Of a DNA stretch of 64,000 nucleotides, positions 25,934 through 34,251 are shown one piece after another. The position numbers and the translations under genes were made by a program. The stretch's first letter is position 1, and each line of letters opens with the position of its first letter. Below the pieces are notes generated by a model, which worked only from the letters and a program-made list of their open reading frames with translations, had not been told where the DNA came from and did not search any database. The stretch is from Streptomyces sp. NBC_00510. Lineage in GTDB: Bacteria > Actinomycetota > Actinomycetes > Streptomycetales > Streptomycetaceae. The DNA lies in the NCBI GenBank assembly GCA_036013505.1, contig CP107851.1:9162001-9226000 (forward strand), written 5' to 3'.

Positions 25934-27387
25934 AGAAGTTCCGGCCGCAGTCCGGGTTCGTGGCGCAGGCGTACCGCTTCGCTCTGGACCCGAACGCCGT
26001 CCAGGAGCGTACGCTGCGTTCGCACTGCGGCGCGGCCCGCGCGGCGTACAACTGGGCTGTTGGCTGGGTGACCGCCTCGTGGTGGCAGCGCCGCGCGGAG
26101 GAGTCCTACGGCGTCCCCGAGGCCGCGCTAACGCAGTGGCGGCCGTGGTCGCTGCCGTCGCTGCGGAAGGCGTTCAACGAGGCCAAGCACACCGACCCCA
26201 GGTTCGCGGACTGGTGGGAGGAGAACTCCAAAGAGGCGTACTCCACCGGTCTGGCGAACGCGTCGGCGGCGTTCGACAACTACGCGAAGTCGAAGAACGG
26301 CAAGCGCAAGGGCGCCCGGATGGGTGCGCCGCGGTTCAAGTCGAAGCGGAAGGCTCGCCTTGCCTGCCGGTTCACCACCGGCACGATCCGCGTGGACGCC
26401 GACGGCCGGCATGTGACGCTGCCGAGGCTGGGCACGATCCGTACCCACGAGCCCACCCTCAAGCTCCTCGCCCGCGTCCAGGCCGGGACGGCGCGGATCC
26501 TGTCTGCGACTGTGCGACACGAGCGCGGGCGCTGGTTCGTCTCCTTCCAGGTGGAGGTGAAGCGGGACATCGAGCGAGTCAAGCGTCCGGACACAGCGGT
26601 CGGGATCGACCTCGGAGTCAAGGCCCTCGCGGTGATGGCGGACAGCACGGGCGAGATCCGCACCGTCGCCAACCCCAAGCACTACGACACCGCGCTCAAG
26701 CAGCTGTGCCGCGCCTCCCGCGTCGTCTCCCGACGCCAGGGCCCCGACCGGCGCACCGGACAGCAACCCTCCCGCCGCTGGGAGAAAGCCAACGCCGCCC
26801 GCAACCGCGTGCACCACCGGGTCGCGAACCTCCGCGCGGACGCCCTGCACAAGCTCACCACGAGCGTTGCCGCCGAGTACAGCACGATCGTGGTCGAGGA
26901 CCTCAACGTTGCCGGGATGCTCCGCAACCGGCGCCTCGCCCGCCGGATCGCCGACGCCGGGTTCGGCGAGATCCGCCGCCAGCTCACCTACAAGACCCGC
27001 CAGCGCCACGCCACCCACATCGTGGCCGCCGACCGCTGGTACCCGTCCTCCAAGACCTGCTCCGGGTGCGGCGCGGTGAAAGCCAAGCTGCCGCTGCACG
27101 TCCGGACCTACGAATGCGACGCCTGCCACCTGGTCGTCGACCGGGACGACAACGCCGCACTCAACCTTGCCGCACTCGCGGCGGCCTGCATGACTGGTAC
27201 CGGAGTGGCCGGAGACCAGGACACCGCCCCGGTGGTGTCGAAGCCTCGTGGAGCCGACCGTAAGACCCGCGCCACCCGCCCCCGCCACAAGGCGGAGGCG
27301 GGGCGGGCAGGTGGCGCAACCCTGCCGCACCAGCGGCAGACAGAAGCGAGAGACCGTCCTCAAGCCGAAGCCCTCACGCTTTGGTGA
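25930..27387 (+). CDS. tnpB: TnpB RNA-guided nuclease (IS607 type)
   Basis: 485 residues from GTG 25930, coupled to TnpA. The RuvC acids are all present: D227 in G-I-D-L-G-V-K, E323 in V-V-E-D-L-N-V, and the D-R-D-D-N motif at 404-408. A zinc finger with C377-x2-C380 and C396-x2-C399 interrupts the RuvC fold. TnpB proteins are omega-RNA-guided endonucleases that protect their element by cutting donor sites after excision; the guide RNA is normally made from the 3' end of the gene and the right end of the element. The C-terminal tail of about 75 residues is basic and longer than the minimal family form. Confidence 0.95.
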   Translation: MKKFRPQSGFVAQAYRFALDPNAVQERTLRSHCGAARAAYNWAVGWVTASWWQRRAEESYGVPEAALTQWRPWSLPSLRKAFNEAKHTDPRFADWWEENSKEAYSTGLANASAAFDNYAKSKNGKRKGARMGAPRFKSKRKARLACRFTTGTIRVDADGRHVTLPRLGTIRTHEPTLKLLARVQAGTARILSATVRHERGRWFVSFQVEVKRDIERVKRPDTAVGIDLGVKALAVMADSTGEIRTVANPKHYDTALKQLCRASRVVSRRQGPDRRTGQQPSRRWEKANAARNRVHHRVANLRADALHKLTTSVAAEYSTIVVEDLNVAGMLRNRRLARRIADAGFGEIRRQLTYKTRQRHATHIVAADRWYPSSKTCSGCGAVKAKLPLHVRTYECDACHLVVDRDDNAALNLAALAAACMTGTGVAGDQDTAPVVSKPRGADRKTRATRPRHKAEAGRAGGATLPHQRQTEARDRPQAEALTLW

Positions 27388-27464
27388 TGTGACGGACCTT
27401 CCAGGCAGAAATGCCCGGAATGCTGAGAGCCGCTGAGGCTCTGAGCAACGGCAGCGGTCCACGG

Positions 27465-27667
27465 ATGCACGCGCTACCGGTTGAGGACGAGGCCGTATGG
27501 CCCACGCACCCGGCACGGCCCTCGCCCAGCGCGGCCACACCGTGGGCAGGGTCGGCCGGCCCCTGGACGCCCTGCGGTTCGTGCACGAGGCGGAGTTCGT
27601 CCTGCTCGGCCTCGAACTGCCGGACCTGGACCGGCTGGAGCTGCGGCGGTGGCTGCGTACCGTCTGA
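27465..27667 (+). pseudogene. Response-regulator receiver remnant
   Basis: Frame one from ATG 27465 reads M-H-A-L-P-V-E-D-E-A-V, the start of a receiver domain; frame two from 27497 continues A-L-A-Q-R-G-H-T-V-G-R-V-G and E-F-V-L-L-G-L-E-L-P-D-L-D, ending at a TGA at 27667 after only about 65 residues. The phospho-acceptor Asp is replaced by Gly in L-L-G-L-E-L. One frameshift plus truncation make this a remnant next to the IS607 right end. Confidence 0.55.
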
Positions 27668-27942
27668 GGTGGCCCGCGCGCTTCGTCGACACCCCGTCCG
27701 ACTGGGCGATCCGCGTCCAGGTCGACGAATGGCCCCCGGTCATCGACCTGGTCGCCGTGGGCTCGGGGATCGCGTTGGTACCGGAGGGCCGGGACTTTCC
27801 GTCGAGCTCACGCTCCGCGGCCGCGCTCCGGCTGCGGCGCCGCGTCGACCTCGTCTCTCCCGGGGGAGACGCGGGCGGCCCGGCCGCCCGTCGCTTCCTC
27901 GAACAGGTCCGCGGCAGCCTCCGTACCCCGGACGGTCGTTGA
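27664..27942 (+). pseudogene. LysR substrate-binding domain remnant
   Basis: The frame reads R-F-V-D-T-P-S-D-W-A-I-R-V-Q-V-D-E-W-P, then V-A-V-G-S-G-I-A-L-V-P-E-G and A-A-R-R-F-L-E-Q-V-R-G-S before a stop at 27942. This is the C-terminal third of a LysR effector domain (the G-x-G-I-A-L-V-P-E strand is diagnostic). There is no helix-turn-helix upstream, where a receiver fragment now stands instead, so two unrelated regulator genes were fused by deletion. Confidence 0.6.
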
Positions 27943-27957
27943 GGCGTCCTGTCGCGG

Positions 27958-28536
27958 TCAGCGGCCGAGTGCCCGGAGCACCATGTCCGCGTAGCGGTGC
28001 CAGACCGACGGTTCACGTTCCTCGAGCCGCACCAGCTGCAGGGCCGCGCCGCACAGGAGCACCCGCAGATCCAGTGGCGTGGTGTCCTCGCGCAGCGTCC
28101 CCGCCGCACGCGCGGTCTCCATGGCTTTGGTCAGCGACTCCAGGACCGACACGGCGGCCGGGGACGCCCCGTCCGCCAGGCGCTCGGCGAGCAGGCGGTC
28201 GCGGGCCAGGACGTCGAAGAGTTCGCGGACATGGCGGCGGAAGGCCTCGTCGGGGCCGGGTTCGTCCTGGGCTGCCGCGGTGCGTCGCTCGAGCTCCTCC
28301 AGACTCAGCCGGGTGATCGTCTCCAGCAGGTCCTCTTTGGTGGGGAAGCTCCGGTAGACGGTCGCCTTGCCGACCTGGGCCCGCGCCGCGATCTGGGGGA
28401 CGGTGGCCAGGGTGCCGCGTTCGCGGAAGACGTCGACCGCGGCGGCGACCACGCGTTCGTGGTTGCGGCGGGCGTCCGCCCGTCGCGGTGGCGTGGAGGT
28501 CTGCCGGTCCGGGTCGGGCGGGTTCGCAGGGCTCAT
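27958..28536 (-). CDS. TetR family transcriptional regulator
   Basis: 192 residues from ATG 28536. Residues about 25-70 are a TetR helix-turn-helix (V-P-Q-I-A-A-R-A-Q-V-G-K-A-T-V-Y-R-S-F-P-T-K-E-D-L). The C-terminal effector domain is helical with no recognised ligand signature. Its own promoter carries paired palindromes (28574-28587 and 28600-28615), and nearly the same pair stands before the operon at 37327, so it probably represses itself and that distant operon, which encodes small-molecule enzymes beside an SDR. That link is inference from operator identity. Confidence 0.92.
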   Translation of the reverse strand: MSPANPPDPDRQTSTPPRRADARRNHERVVAAAVDVFRERGTLATVPQIAARAQVGKATVYRSFPTKEDLLETITRLSLEELERRTAAAQDEPGPDEAFRRHVRELFDVLARDRLLAERLADGASPAAVSVLESLTKAMETARAAGTLREDTTPLDLRVLLCGAALQLVRLEEREPSVWHRYADMVLRALGR

Positions 28537-28573
28537 GGGACGGGTGGCCTGTCTGGTTCGATGAGGGGCTCGG

Positions 28574-28615
28574 CCCCTTGGGTCCGGCGGCCATGATATC
28601 GGACCCCGGAGTCCG
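28574..28615. promoter_or_regulatory. Paired TetR-type operators in the 28536 promoter
   Basis: CGGAC-CCCGGA-GTCCG at 28600-28615 is a 5-bp-arm inverted repeat, and CCCTTGGGTCCGG lies at 28575-28587. The first differs at only one of 16 positions from the site at 37390-37405 (read on the other strand), and the second matches 37362-37374. Both pairs start 32-38 nt upstream of a minus-strand start codon. Confidence 0.6.
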
Positions 28616-28709
28616 TTTCGCCGGAAATCGAGGCGGCAGGCAGCGTTGTCGGGCTGTTGTGTCGTGTGCGCGTGACGTGTGTGCGTACGCAATTAAATGA
28701 AAAGTGGGC

Positions 28710-28735
28710 GGCCGACAGGTCCAACCCTGTCGGCC
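28710..28735 (-). terminator. Intrinsic terminator of the 28754-28972 gene
   Basis: 10-bp perfect stem (28710-28719 with 28726-28735), 6-nt loop; in the minus direction it is followed by an AT-rich run (28691-28703) that gives a U-rich tail, rare in this window. Confidence 0.75.
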
Positions 28736-28753
28736 GGGGGTGCGAGGGGGGAT

Positions 28754-28972
28754 TCAGACCATGGGGCGGACCCTGCCGCGGCGGGACGCCGCTGTGGCGA
28801 CCGCCGTCATGCAGGGGGTGCAGTACTCGTCGCGGTAGTCGTCGTCGGGTGCCGGAACGGGCCTGCCGGCGAGCGCACGGCCGCACAGGGTGCTTCCGTC
28901 AAGCCGGAGCACGTGCCACAACTGGGCGGATCCGGTTTCCGTCGCTATGGGTTCGGCGCGCATGTCGTACAT
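28754..28972 (-). CDS. Small Cys-containing conserved-type protein
   Basis: 72 residues from ATG 28972 with GGGAGG 6 nt upstream. W-H-V-L-R-L-D-G-S-T-L-C-G-R near residue 20 and C-T-P-C near 50 look like a minimal zinc-binding site (Cys ... C-x2-C). The dedicated ribosome site and a good terminator argue for a real gene. Family not recognised; similar small proteins are common in Streptomyces. Confidence 0.72.
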   Translation of the reverse strand: MYDMRAEPIATETGSAQLWHVLRLDGSTLCGRALAGRPVPAPDDDYRDEYCTPCMTAVATAASRRGRVRPMV

Positions 28973-29087
28973 CGGCGACCTCCCACTCGAACGCGTATGC
29001 GGTCACGCTCATGAGACGCCGCCCGCCCCGAAGCCGCGACCGAGAGGCCGCCGAACGGGTGAATCGCGCAGGGTGACGGGCGTGGGA

Positions 29088-29993
29088 TCAGCCGCGCCGG
29101 ACGAGCGGCAGCAGATCCGTGACGAGTTCGAGCGAGGCGTCGACGTGGGGGAGGGACATGGACTCCACCATGAAGTGCTGGATGCCCGTCCGGTCGGCGA
29201 GCGACTTGATGGCGTCCGCGACCCGCGTCAGCGGGGTCCCCTCCACGACGTTGACCCGCATGACCGTGTCCAGCAGCGAAGGGTCGCGTCCCGCCGCACC
29301 GGCGAACTCGTCGATCAGGGCGCGCTGCGCCAGCACCGTGTCGGCGTCCACGAAGACGGGCGCGACGCACGCCGGCAGCCAGCCGTCCGCGCGCTCCCCG
29401 ATGCGCTTGAGCGCGGCGGGGGCCCCGCTCGGCGCACCGAGGTAGAAGGGAGGGCGGGGCTTCTGCACGGGCTTCAACGGCGCGTACTGCAGCGGAAGCT
29501 CCAGGTGGCGGCCGTGGTATTCCACCGGGTCCTGGGTCCAGAGCAGCTCGAGTGCGTCCAGCATCTCGTCGGTCCGGGCGCCGCGCTTGGTGAAGTCCAC
29601 GTTCGCCGCCGCGAATTCCTCGGGCGACCAGCCGACGCCGAAGCCGGGGATGAGCCGCCCGCCGCTGATCCGGTCGATCGTGGTCAGACTGCGGGCGAGC
29701 TGTGCGGGTGCGTAGACCGGCGCGATGAGGACGTTGGTGCCCAACCGCACCTGCTCGGTCGCCGCCGCCGCGACACCGAGCAGCACGAAGGGGTCGGCCG
29801 CGGTCCGGTACTCCACCGGGATCGTGGTGCCGGGACCGGTGGCCCCGATCGTGGGGTCGACGGCGGCGAAGTGCCGGTCGCCCGCCCACAGGCTGGCCGC
29901 ACCGGCCTTCTCCGCCTCCCGGGCGAACTCGGCCGCCCGGTCGACCTGGTGGGCCACGTTGTGCAGGTACGGAAGCGCAAACCCGATCTTCAT
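29088..29993 (-). CDS. LLM class F420-dependent oxidoreductase
   Basis: 301 residues from ATG 29993 with GAAGGG upstream. The luciferase-like TIM barrel starts M-K-I-G-F-A-L-P; R-L-G-T-N-V-L near residue 85, S-G-G-R-L-I-P-G-F-G-V-G-W near 115 and P-P-F-Y-L-G-A-P-S near 195 fit the F420-dependent subfamily (TIGR03619 type). It would reduce or oxidise a small substrate with F420 as hydride carrier in the cytosol. Monocistronic; the substrate is unknown. Confidence 0.9.
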   Translation of the reverse strand: MKIGFALPYLHNVAHQVDRAAEFAREAEKAGAASLWAGDRHFAAVDPTIGATGPGTTIPVEYRTAADPFVLLGVAAAATEQVRLGTNVLIAPVYAPAQLARSLTTIDRISGGRLIPGFGVGWSPEEFAAANVDFTKRGARTDEMLDALELLWTQDPVEYHGRHLELPLQYAPLKPVQKPRPPFYLGAPSGAPAALKRIGERADGWLPACVAPVFVDADTVLAQRALIDEFAGAAGRDPSLLDTVMRVNVVEGTPLTRVADAIKSLADRTGIQHFMVESMSLPHVDASLELVTDLLPLVRRG

Positions 29994-30390
29994 GGAAACC
30001 CTTCGTTCGCCTTGGAAGGCATGCCGGACACGGCCGTTTCCCACGTCAGGAGCCCGCGGCGAAGCCGTAGGCCGTGCCCAGCCTGCTGTCCCGCCGTCCG
30101 GGGGTGAAGGCACCGGTGTTCCTGGGAGTGCCGGGACCACCCGTCACCGTGATGACGAGGCGACTGGTCCCCCCTGCTCCCAGGACCGCCGGGGCACTGC
30201 CACCGGGGACCGGGGGCGTGCCCAGTGGGGATCACCCGGGGAACAGCCGCACCGGGGAGGCCGCGCCTCCACGCGGCCTCCCGGGAACGTGATGTGGGAG
30301 GACTCTCCCCCATGCAGTCGCAGGGACAGCGGCTGACCGCTGACCGGCCGCGCTCCGCGTCGCCACGCCCCTGTGCTGTGGCCCCGGTGT
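29994..30390. other. 397-bp gap with a hairpin at 30255-30282
   Basis: No coding frame is convincing. An 11-bp perfect stem (30255-30265 with 30272-30282, loop of 6) lies 109 nt downstream of the SpoIIE-like gene and may end its transcript. The rest must hold the promoter of the LLM oxidoreductase gene. Confidence 0.5.
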
Positions 30391-32853
30391 TCAGGCGGCC
30401 GCTACGGGCTCCAGGGTCTGCTCGGCCCAGATGGTCTTGCCGACCAGGGCGTACCGGGTGCCCCAGCGATGGGAGCACTGCGCCACCAGGAAGAGCCCGC
30501 GTCCGCCCTCGTCGGTGGTGGCCGCCCGGCGGATGTGGGGCGACGTGCTCGCCGCGTCGCTGACCTCGCAGATGAGTGTCCGGTCGAGGATCAGGCGCAG
30601 CCGGATCGGGTCGTGCCCGTGCCGGATGGCGTTGGTGATGAGCTCGCTGACGATGAGTTCGGTGGCGAAGGCCAGGTGTTCCAGCCCCCACAGGTCGAGC
30701 TGCCGCAGCACCAGCGAGCGCATGTCGCCGACGGCCGCCGGGACGGGGGGCACGGTCCACGTGGCCAGCTTCCCCGGGTCGAGGGGGCGGGTCCGGGCCA
30801 GCAGCAGGGCCAGGCCGTCCTCCACCGTGAGCTGGGCGGCGACCAGGTCGGAGATGGCGCGGCACGTCTCCTCGATCGGGCGGGCCCGGTCGGCGACGAC
30901 GGTGCTGAGGCGGGCGGCGAGCGTCTCGGACGTGTCCGTGGCGCGCTGGAGGCTGTGGCTGGAGAACACCAGGGTGCTGCCTTCGGCGAGTTCCAGGTCC
31001 AGCGGCTCGAACACCGGGTCCCCCTGGCCGAGGGGGTTGTTGACCGGCACATCGGGGATCACCACGTCCCCGGTCCGGCCGACGACGGCCGGCGGGGGGT
31101 GTCCGGCACTGGCCATCACGCACCGCCGCGAGACGGGGTCGTAGACGGCGTACAGGCAGGTCGAGCCCTTCAGGGCCTCTACCACGGGCGCCAACCCGGT
31201 GGAGTGCTCGCGCTCCAGGAGCCGCGGCACCATGTCGTCGATCTGGCCGAGCAACTCGTCCGGGGTGAGGTCCACTTGGGCCAGCGTGCGGATCGCGGAG
31301 CAGATGTGCCCCATGCACGCCGCCGCCTGGAAACCCGTGCCGGGCACCGCGCCGACGACCAGGGCGACCCTGGCACCGGACAGCGGGATCACGTCGAACC
31401 AGTCGCCGCTCACCCCCGCGTGCACCCGCGACGGCCGGTAGTGCTGCGCCACCTCGACCGCGCTCTGCTCCGGGACGCTGCGCGGCAGCATGCTCGCGTG
31501 GAGGGTGAGGGCGGCCGTGTGCTCGTTGGTGTAGCGGCGGGCGTTGTCCAGGCAGATGGCGGCGCGCGCGACGATGTCCTGGGCGAGGACGAGGTCGTCG
31601 GGTTCGAAGGGTTCCGTGCCGTGCCCCCGGTACAGGTGCACCAGGCCCAGGGTCGCGTCCCGCGCGCGCAGCGGTACGAGGATCAAGGAGTCGATCCCGT
31701 ACGTGAGCATCGCCTTGACCCGCTGGTCGGCGGTGTCCCGCAGCCAGGGGGCACTGAGGTCGACGACGGGGATCAGCCGCGGCCGGCCGTCGGCGAGGCT
31801 CTGCACGTGCGGTGAGTCGGGGGGATAGTCCTGCCGTTCCCCGGGGTTCCGGAGCGCGCTGATGACGTCCGGGTCGACGGCCGTGCGGGCGAGGGAACGC
31901 AGCGCGACGGGCCCGGAGCCCATCGGCTCCGGTTCCGCGCCCTCCATGACGTCGTCGAGGAGGTCGATCGTCGCCACGTCGGCGAGCCGCGGAACCAGCA
32001 CGTCCACGAGTTCCTCCGCCGTGCACCGCATGTCCAGCGTGGTGCCGATGCGCATCGCGGCCTCGTCGAGGAGCGCCAGACGCTCCTTGGTCCGGTGGCG
32101 GTCCGTGATGTCGATGATCAGGTCGGTGACCCCGAGGACGTCGCCGTCCGGCGCGGTCAGGACGACGGAGGAGACGTGCCAGACGTGGTCCCGGTGCGGA
32201 TCGGCCGAGGTGCGCCCTTGGTGGACGGCGTTGACGACCGGCCGGCCGCTCTCCAGGACCCCTTTGAGCCTGCGCTCGATCGCCATGGCGTCGAGTCCGG
32301 GGAGGACCTCGCTGACGGGCCGGCCCAGGGCCTTCTCCGCGGGGAACCCGTGGATGCGTTCCAGGGCGGCGTTGACCCGTACGAAGCGCAGGTTCCGGTC
32401 GTACACGGCGATGCCGATGGGTGCCTGGGTGAAGAGGGCCTCCAGGATCGCCTCGCCCTCCGCGAGGGCCGAAGGGGTTGCCGGGACCGCGATGACCACG
32501 GTGCCCCCGCCGTCGCGCCCTCCCGGCTCGAGCAACGGCGACATGTGGAGGACGACGTCGGGGGGGCCGCCGTCACGGCGGCGCGCGAGCACGGCACGAC
32601 GGCCCGAGGAGGACGTCCGCCCGGGTGCTCCGTCGGCATGCCCCGGGGGTCCGGCGAACGCCTCCGGCCACAACTCGGCTGCCGGGCGTCCGACGACGTC
32701 CGCGGCGCGGCAGCCGAAGAGCCGCTCGGCGGCGGCACTCCACGCGGAGACGACGCCGCCGTCATCGAGGACGAATCCGGCGACGTCCTCGTCGCCGGAC
32801 GATCCCGTGGGGCGGCGTCCGTAGGGAGCCTCGGAGGGATTGCCCATTCTCAT
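30391..32853 (-). CDS. PAS-PAS-GAF-SpoIIE-HATPase signalling protein with degenerate phosphatase
   Basis: 820 residues. Two PAS domains (about 25-115 and 125-255), a GAF domain (about 265-430), a SpoIIE/PP2C domain (about 450-660) and an RsbW-type HATPase (about 690-815; S-E-L-I-T-N-A-I-R-H-G-H and G-G-R-G-L-F-L-V). PP2C metal ligands are lost: the usual G-D-V-x-G-H-G reads G-A-V-P-G-T-G (Ala at about 502), the T-D-G-L-V-E block reads S-S-H-S-L-Q, and the final D-D reads E-D-G. A-S-A-G-H-P-P-P is kept. It is thus probably a sensor kinase-type anti-sigma factor with a pseudo-phosphatase scaffold. A second ATG at 32847 is an alternative start. Confidence 0.88.
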   Translation of the reverse strand: MRMGNPSEAPYGRRPTGSSGDEDVAGFVLDDGGVVSAWSAAAERLFGCRAADVVGRPAAELWPEAFAGPPGHADGAPGRTSSSGRRAVLARRRDGGPPDVVLHMSPLLEPGGRDGGGTVVIAVPATPSALAEGEAILEALFTQAPIGIAVYDRNLRFVRVNAALERIHGFPAEKALGRPVSEVLPGLDAMAIERRLKGVLESGRPVVNAVHQGRTSADPHRDHVWHVSSVVLTAPDGDVLGVTDLIIDITDRHRTKERLALLDEAAMRIGTTLDMRCTAEELVDVLVPRLADVATIDLLDDVMEGAEPEPMGSGPVALRSLARTAVDPDVISALRNPGERQDYPPDSPHVQSLADGRPRLIPVVDLSAPWLRDTADQRVKAMLTYGIDSLILVPLRARDATLGLVHLYRGHGTEPFEPDDLVLAQDIVARAAICLDNARRYTNEHTAALTLHASMLPRSVPEQSAVEVAQHYRPSRVHAGVSGDWFDVIPLSGARVALVVGAVPGTGFQAAACMGHICSAIRTLAQVDLTPDELLGQIDDMVPRLLEREHSTGLAPVVEALKGSTCLYAVYDPVSRRCVMASAGHPPPAVVGRTGDVVIPDVPVNNPLGQGDPVFEPLDLELAEGSTLVFSSHSLQRATDTSETLAARLSTVVADRARPIEETCRAISDLVAAQLTVEDGLALLLARTRPLDPGKLATWTVPPVPAAVGDMRSLVLRQLDLWGLEHLAFATELIVSELITNAIRHGHDPIRLRLILDRTLICEVSDAASTSPHIRRAATTDEGGRGLFLVAQCSHRWGTRYALVGKTIWAEQTLEPVAAA

Positions 32854-33057
32854 GTCCTGTCACGCAAGGTGACGATCCCGGCTGTCCCGGGATGCCCCGG
32901 GCGCCCGCGAGACGCCTGCCGGCTCACGGCCGCACCACAACTCAGGCTACCGAGACCCGCCGACACGTGCCCGACCTGCTGCGAGGGTCACGCCGGTACG
33001 GACGGTGACGGCGCCGCCGCCCCGGGGTGAACACCTCGTGCGGGCCGTTTGGCCCGT

Positions 33058-33086
33058 CGTGCCTGGTACCAAGGGGGCCAGGCACG
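33058..33086. promoter_or_regulatory. Palindrome upstream of the XRE remnant
   Basis: CGTGCCTGG / CCAGGCACG, 9-bp perfect arms with an 11-nt spacer, 31 nt before the remnant XRE start. It may have been its operator or may end an unseen transcript. Confidence 0.3.
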
Positions 33087-33116
33087 TGCGCGCGGAGCGG
33101 GGTTACGGTCGTCGGT

Positions 33117-33299
33117 ATGGACGCTTCGAATGCGCTGGGTGAGTTCCTGCGGGCTCGCAGGCGCCTGGTCCGGCCGGAGGACGTCGGCATCGGCACCCAA
33201 GGGACGCGTCGGGGTCGAGGGTCTGCGACGGGAAGAGGTCGCGATGCTCGCCGGGATCAGCACGGACTACTACCTCCGGCTGGAACAGGGACCGGCTGA
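33117..33299 (+). pseudogene. Truncated, frameshifted XRE (MmyB-type) regulator
   Basis: ATG 33117 starts M-D-A-S-N-A-L-G-E-F-L-R-A-R-R-R-L-V-R-P, the same opening as the intact regulator at 6442. After one extra G in the GGGG run near 33212 the reading frame moves, and G-L-R-R-E-E-V-A-M-L-A-G-I-S-T-D-Y-Y-L-R-L-E-Q-G follows in the other frame. The ligand domain is missing and the DNA runs straight into the GNAT gene. A dead copy of the 5555-6442 family. Confidence 0.75.
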
Positions 33300-33402
33300 G
33301 CGCGCCGGAGCTGTGAGCGAAGCGCGCCGGTCCCCGGTCCCACGAAGCCCGACAACTCCGGATGCTCCGGCACACGGCACCCTGACGGCGAAAGCAACGA
33401 GG

Positions 33403-34199
33403 ATGACAGACAGACGAATTCCGGCGGAGACGCCTGTGCACGGGGACGGCGTGGACCTGACCCGGGTGACCGCCAACTTCCGCCAGTACCTGCTCGGGTG
33501 GGGCGAGGCGGAGCGCGGCGAGGGGGACCTCGACTACTACCGCAGCGGACTCGCGACCCCCCAGTTCAACGGCGTGGTCCGGACCCTCTCCCCGGACGTG
33601 GTCGGGCGGGCGGCCGCCACGGCCAGGACCCGGCTCGCCGACGTCCCCTGGTGGTGGTGGGTGGGTCCCGACAGCCCGGAGGGAACGGCGGCCGAGCTCG
33701 CCCGTCACGGACTCGTCGAATTCGGCTCCGTCCCGGTGATGGTCCGGCCGCTCGACCGGCTCGTCGAGGCCGGGGAACGACCGGCGGCCTGCGGATCGAG
33801 ACGGTGGAGGAGCCCGCCCGCCTGGCGGAGTTCGTCCGCACCTACAGCACCTCGATGGGCGTCCCGCAGGCCCTCGAGGCCGACATGGTGCGCATCGAGG
33901 CGCAGCGCTCCGACAACGCGGACGTCGTACGGCTCGCCGCGGTGCTCGACGGTCGCATCGTCGGTACGACCGTGGTGATCACGGCCCACGGCCACGCGGG
34001 GATCTTCCTCGTCCACGTCGCCGGGTCCCACCGCCGCCGTGGAATCGGCGGCGCCCTGACGGCCGCTGCCCTGCGCGTGGGACGCGACCGCGGGATGCAT
34101 TCCGCCGCCCTCGCGGCCAGCCCCGCCGGTGAACCCCTGTACCGGCGCTTCGGCTTCACGACGGTGTCCGCGTACCGGCTCTTCACCCTGCCCGCGTGA
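33403..34199 (+). pseudogene. GNAT acetyltransferase gene with one-base deletion
   Basis: ATG 33403 opens M-T-D-R-R-I-P-A-E-T-P. The first frame gives the N-terminal half to about 33789 (E-A-G-E-R-P-A); a one-base deletion in the GGCGGCC region (33783-33789) shifts it, and the second frame carries the C-terminal GNAT domain with the acetyl-CoA loop S-H-R-R-R-G-I-G-G-A-L (near 34030) and E-P-L-Y-R-R-F-G-F. Total about 265 codons if repaired. All motifs survive, so the lesion is recent or a sequencing error. Confidence 0.75.
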
Positions 34200-34206
34200 G
34201 GACGGC

Positions 34207-34242
34207 CCCGTGCCCCGGCCCTGGTGAGGGCCGGGGCACGGG
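34207..34242. terminator. Strong hairpin terminator between convergent genes
   Basis: 16-bp perfect stem (34207-34222 with 34227-34242), GGTG loop, 8 nt after the GNAT stop and 10 nt after the IMP dehydrogenase stop on the other strand. Confidence 0.85.
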
Positions 34243-34251
34243 CCGGTGGGA

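Larger units (their letters stand above)
25306..27449 (+). mobile_element. IS607-family insertion element (serine TnpA + TnpB)
   Basis: The two IS607 genes are bracketed by matching ends: the left end reads GTTGC, a GATTC/GAATC hairpin (25313-25328), then TCTCAGC; the right end, on the opposite strand, reads GTTGC, an AGAGCC/GGCTCT hairpin (27426-27442), then TCTCAGC. The two ends are therefore imperfect inverted repeats of about 28 bp. No target duplication is visible, which is normal for IS607. The exact termini are inference from this symmetry. Both genes are intact, so the element may be active. Confidence 0.75.
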
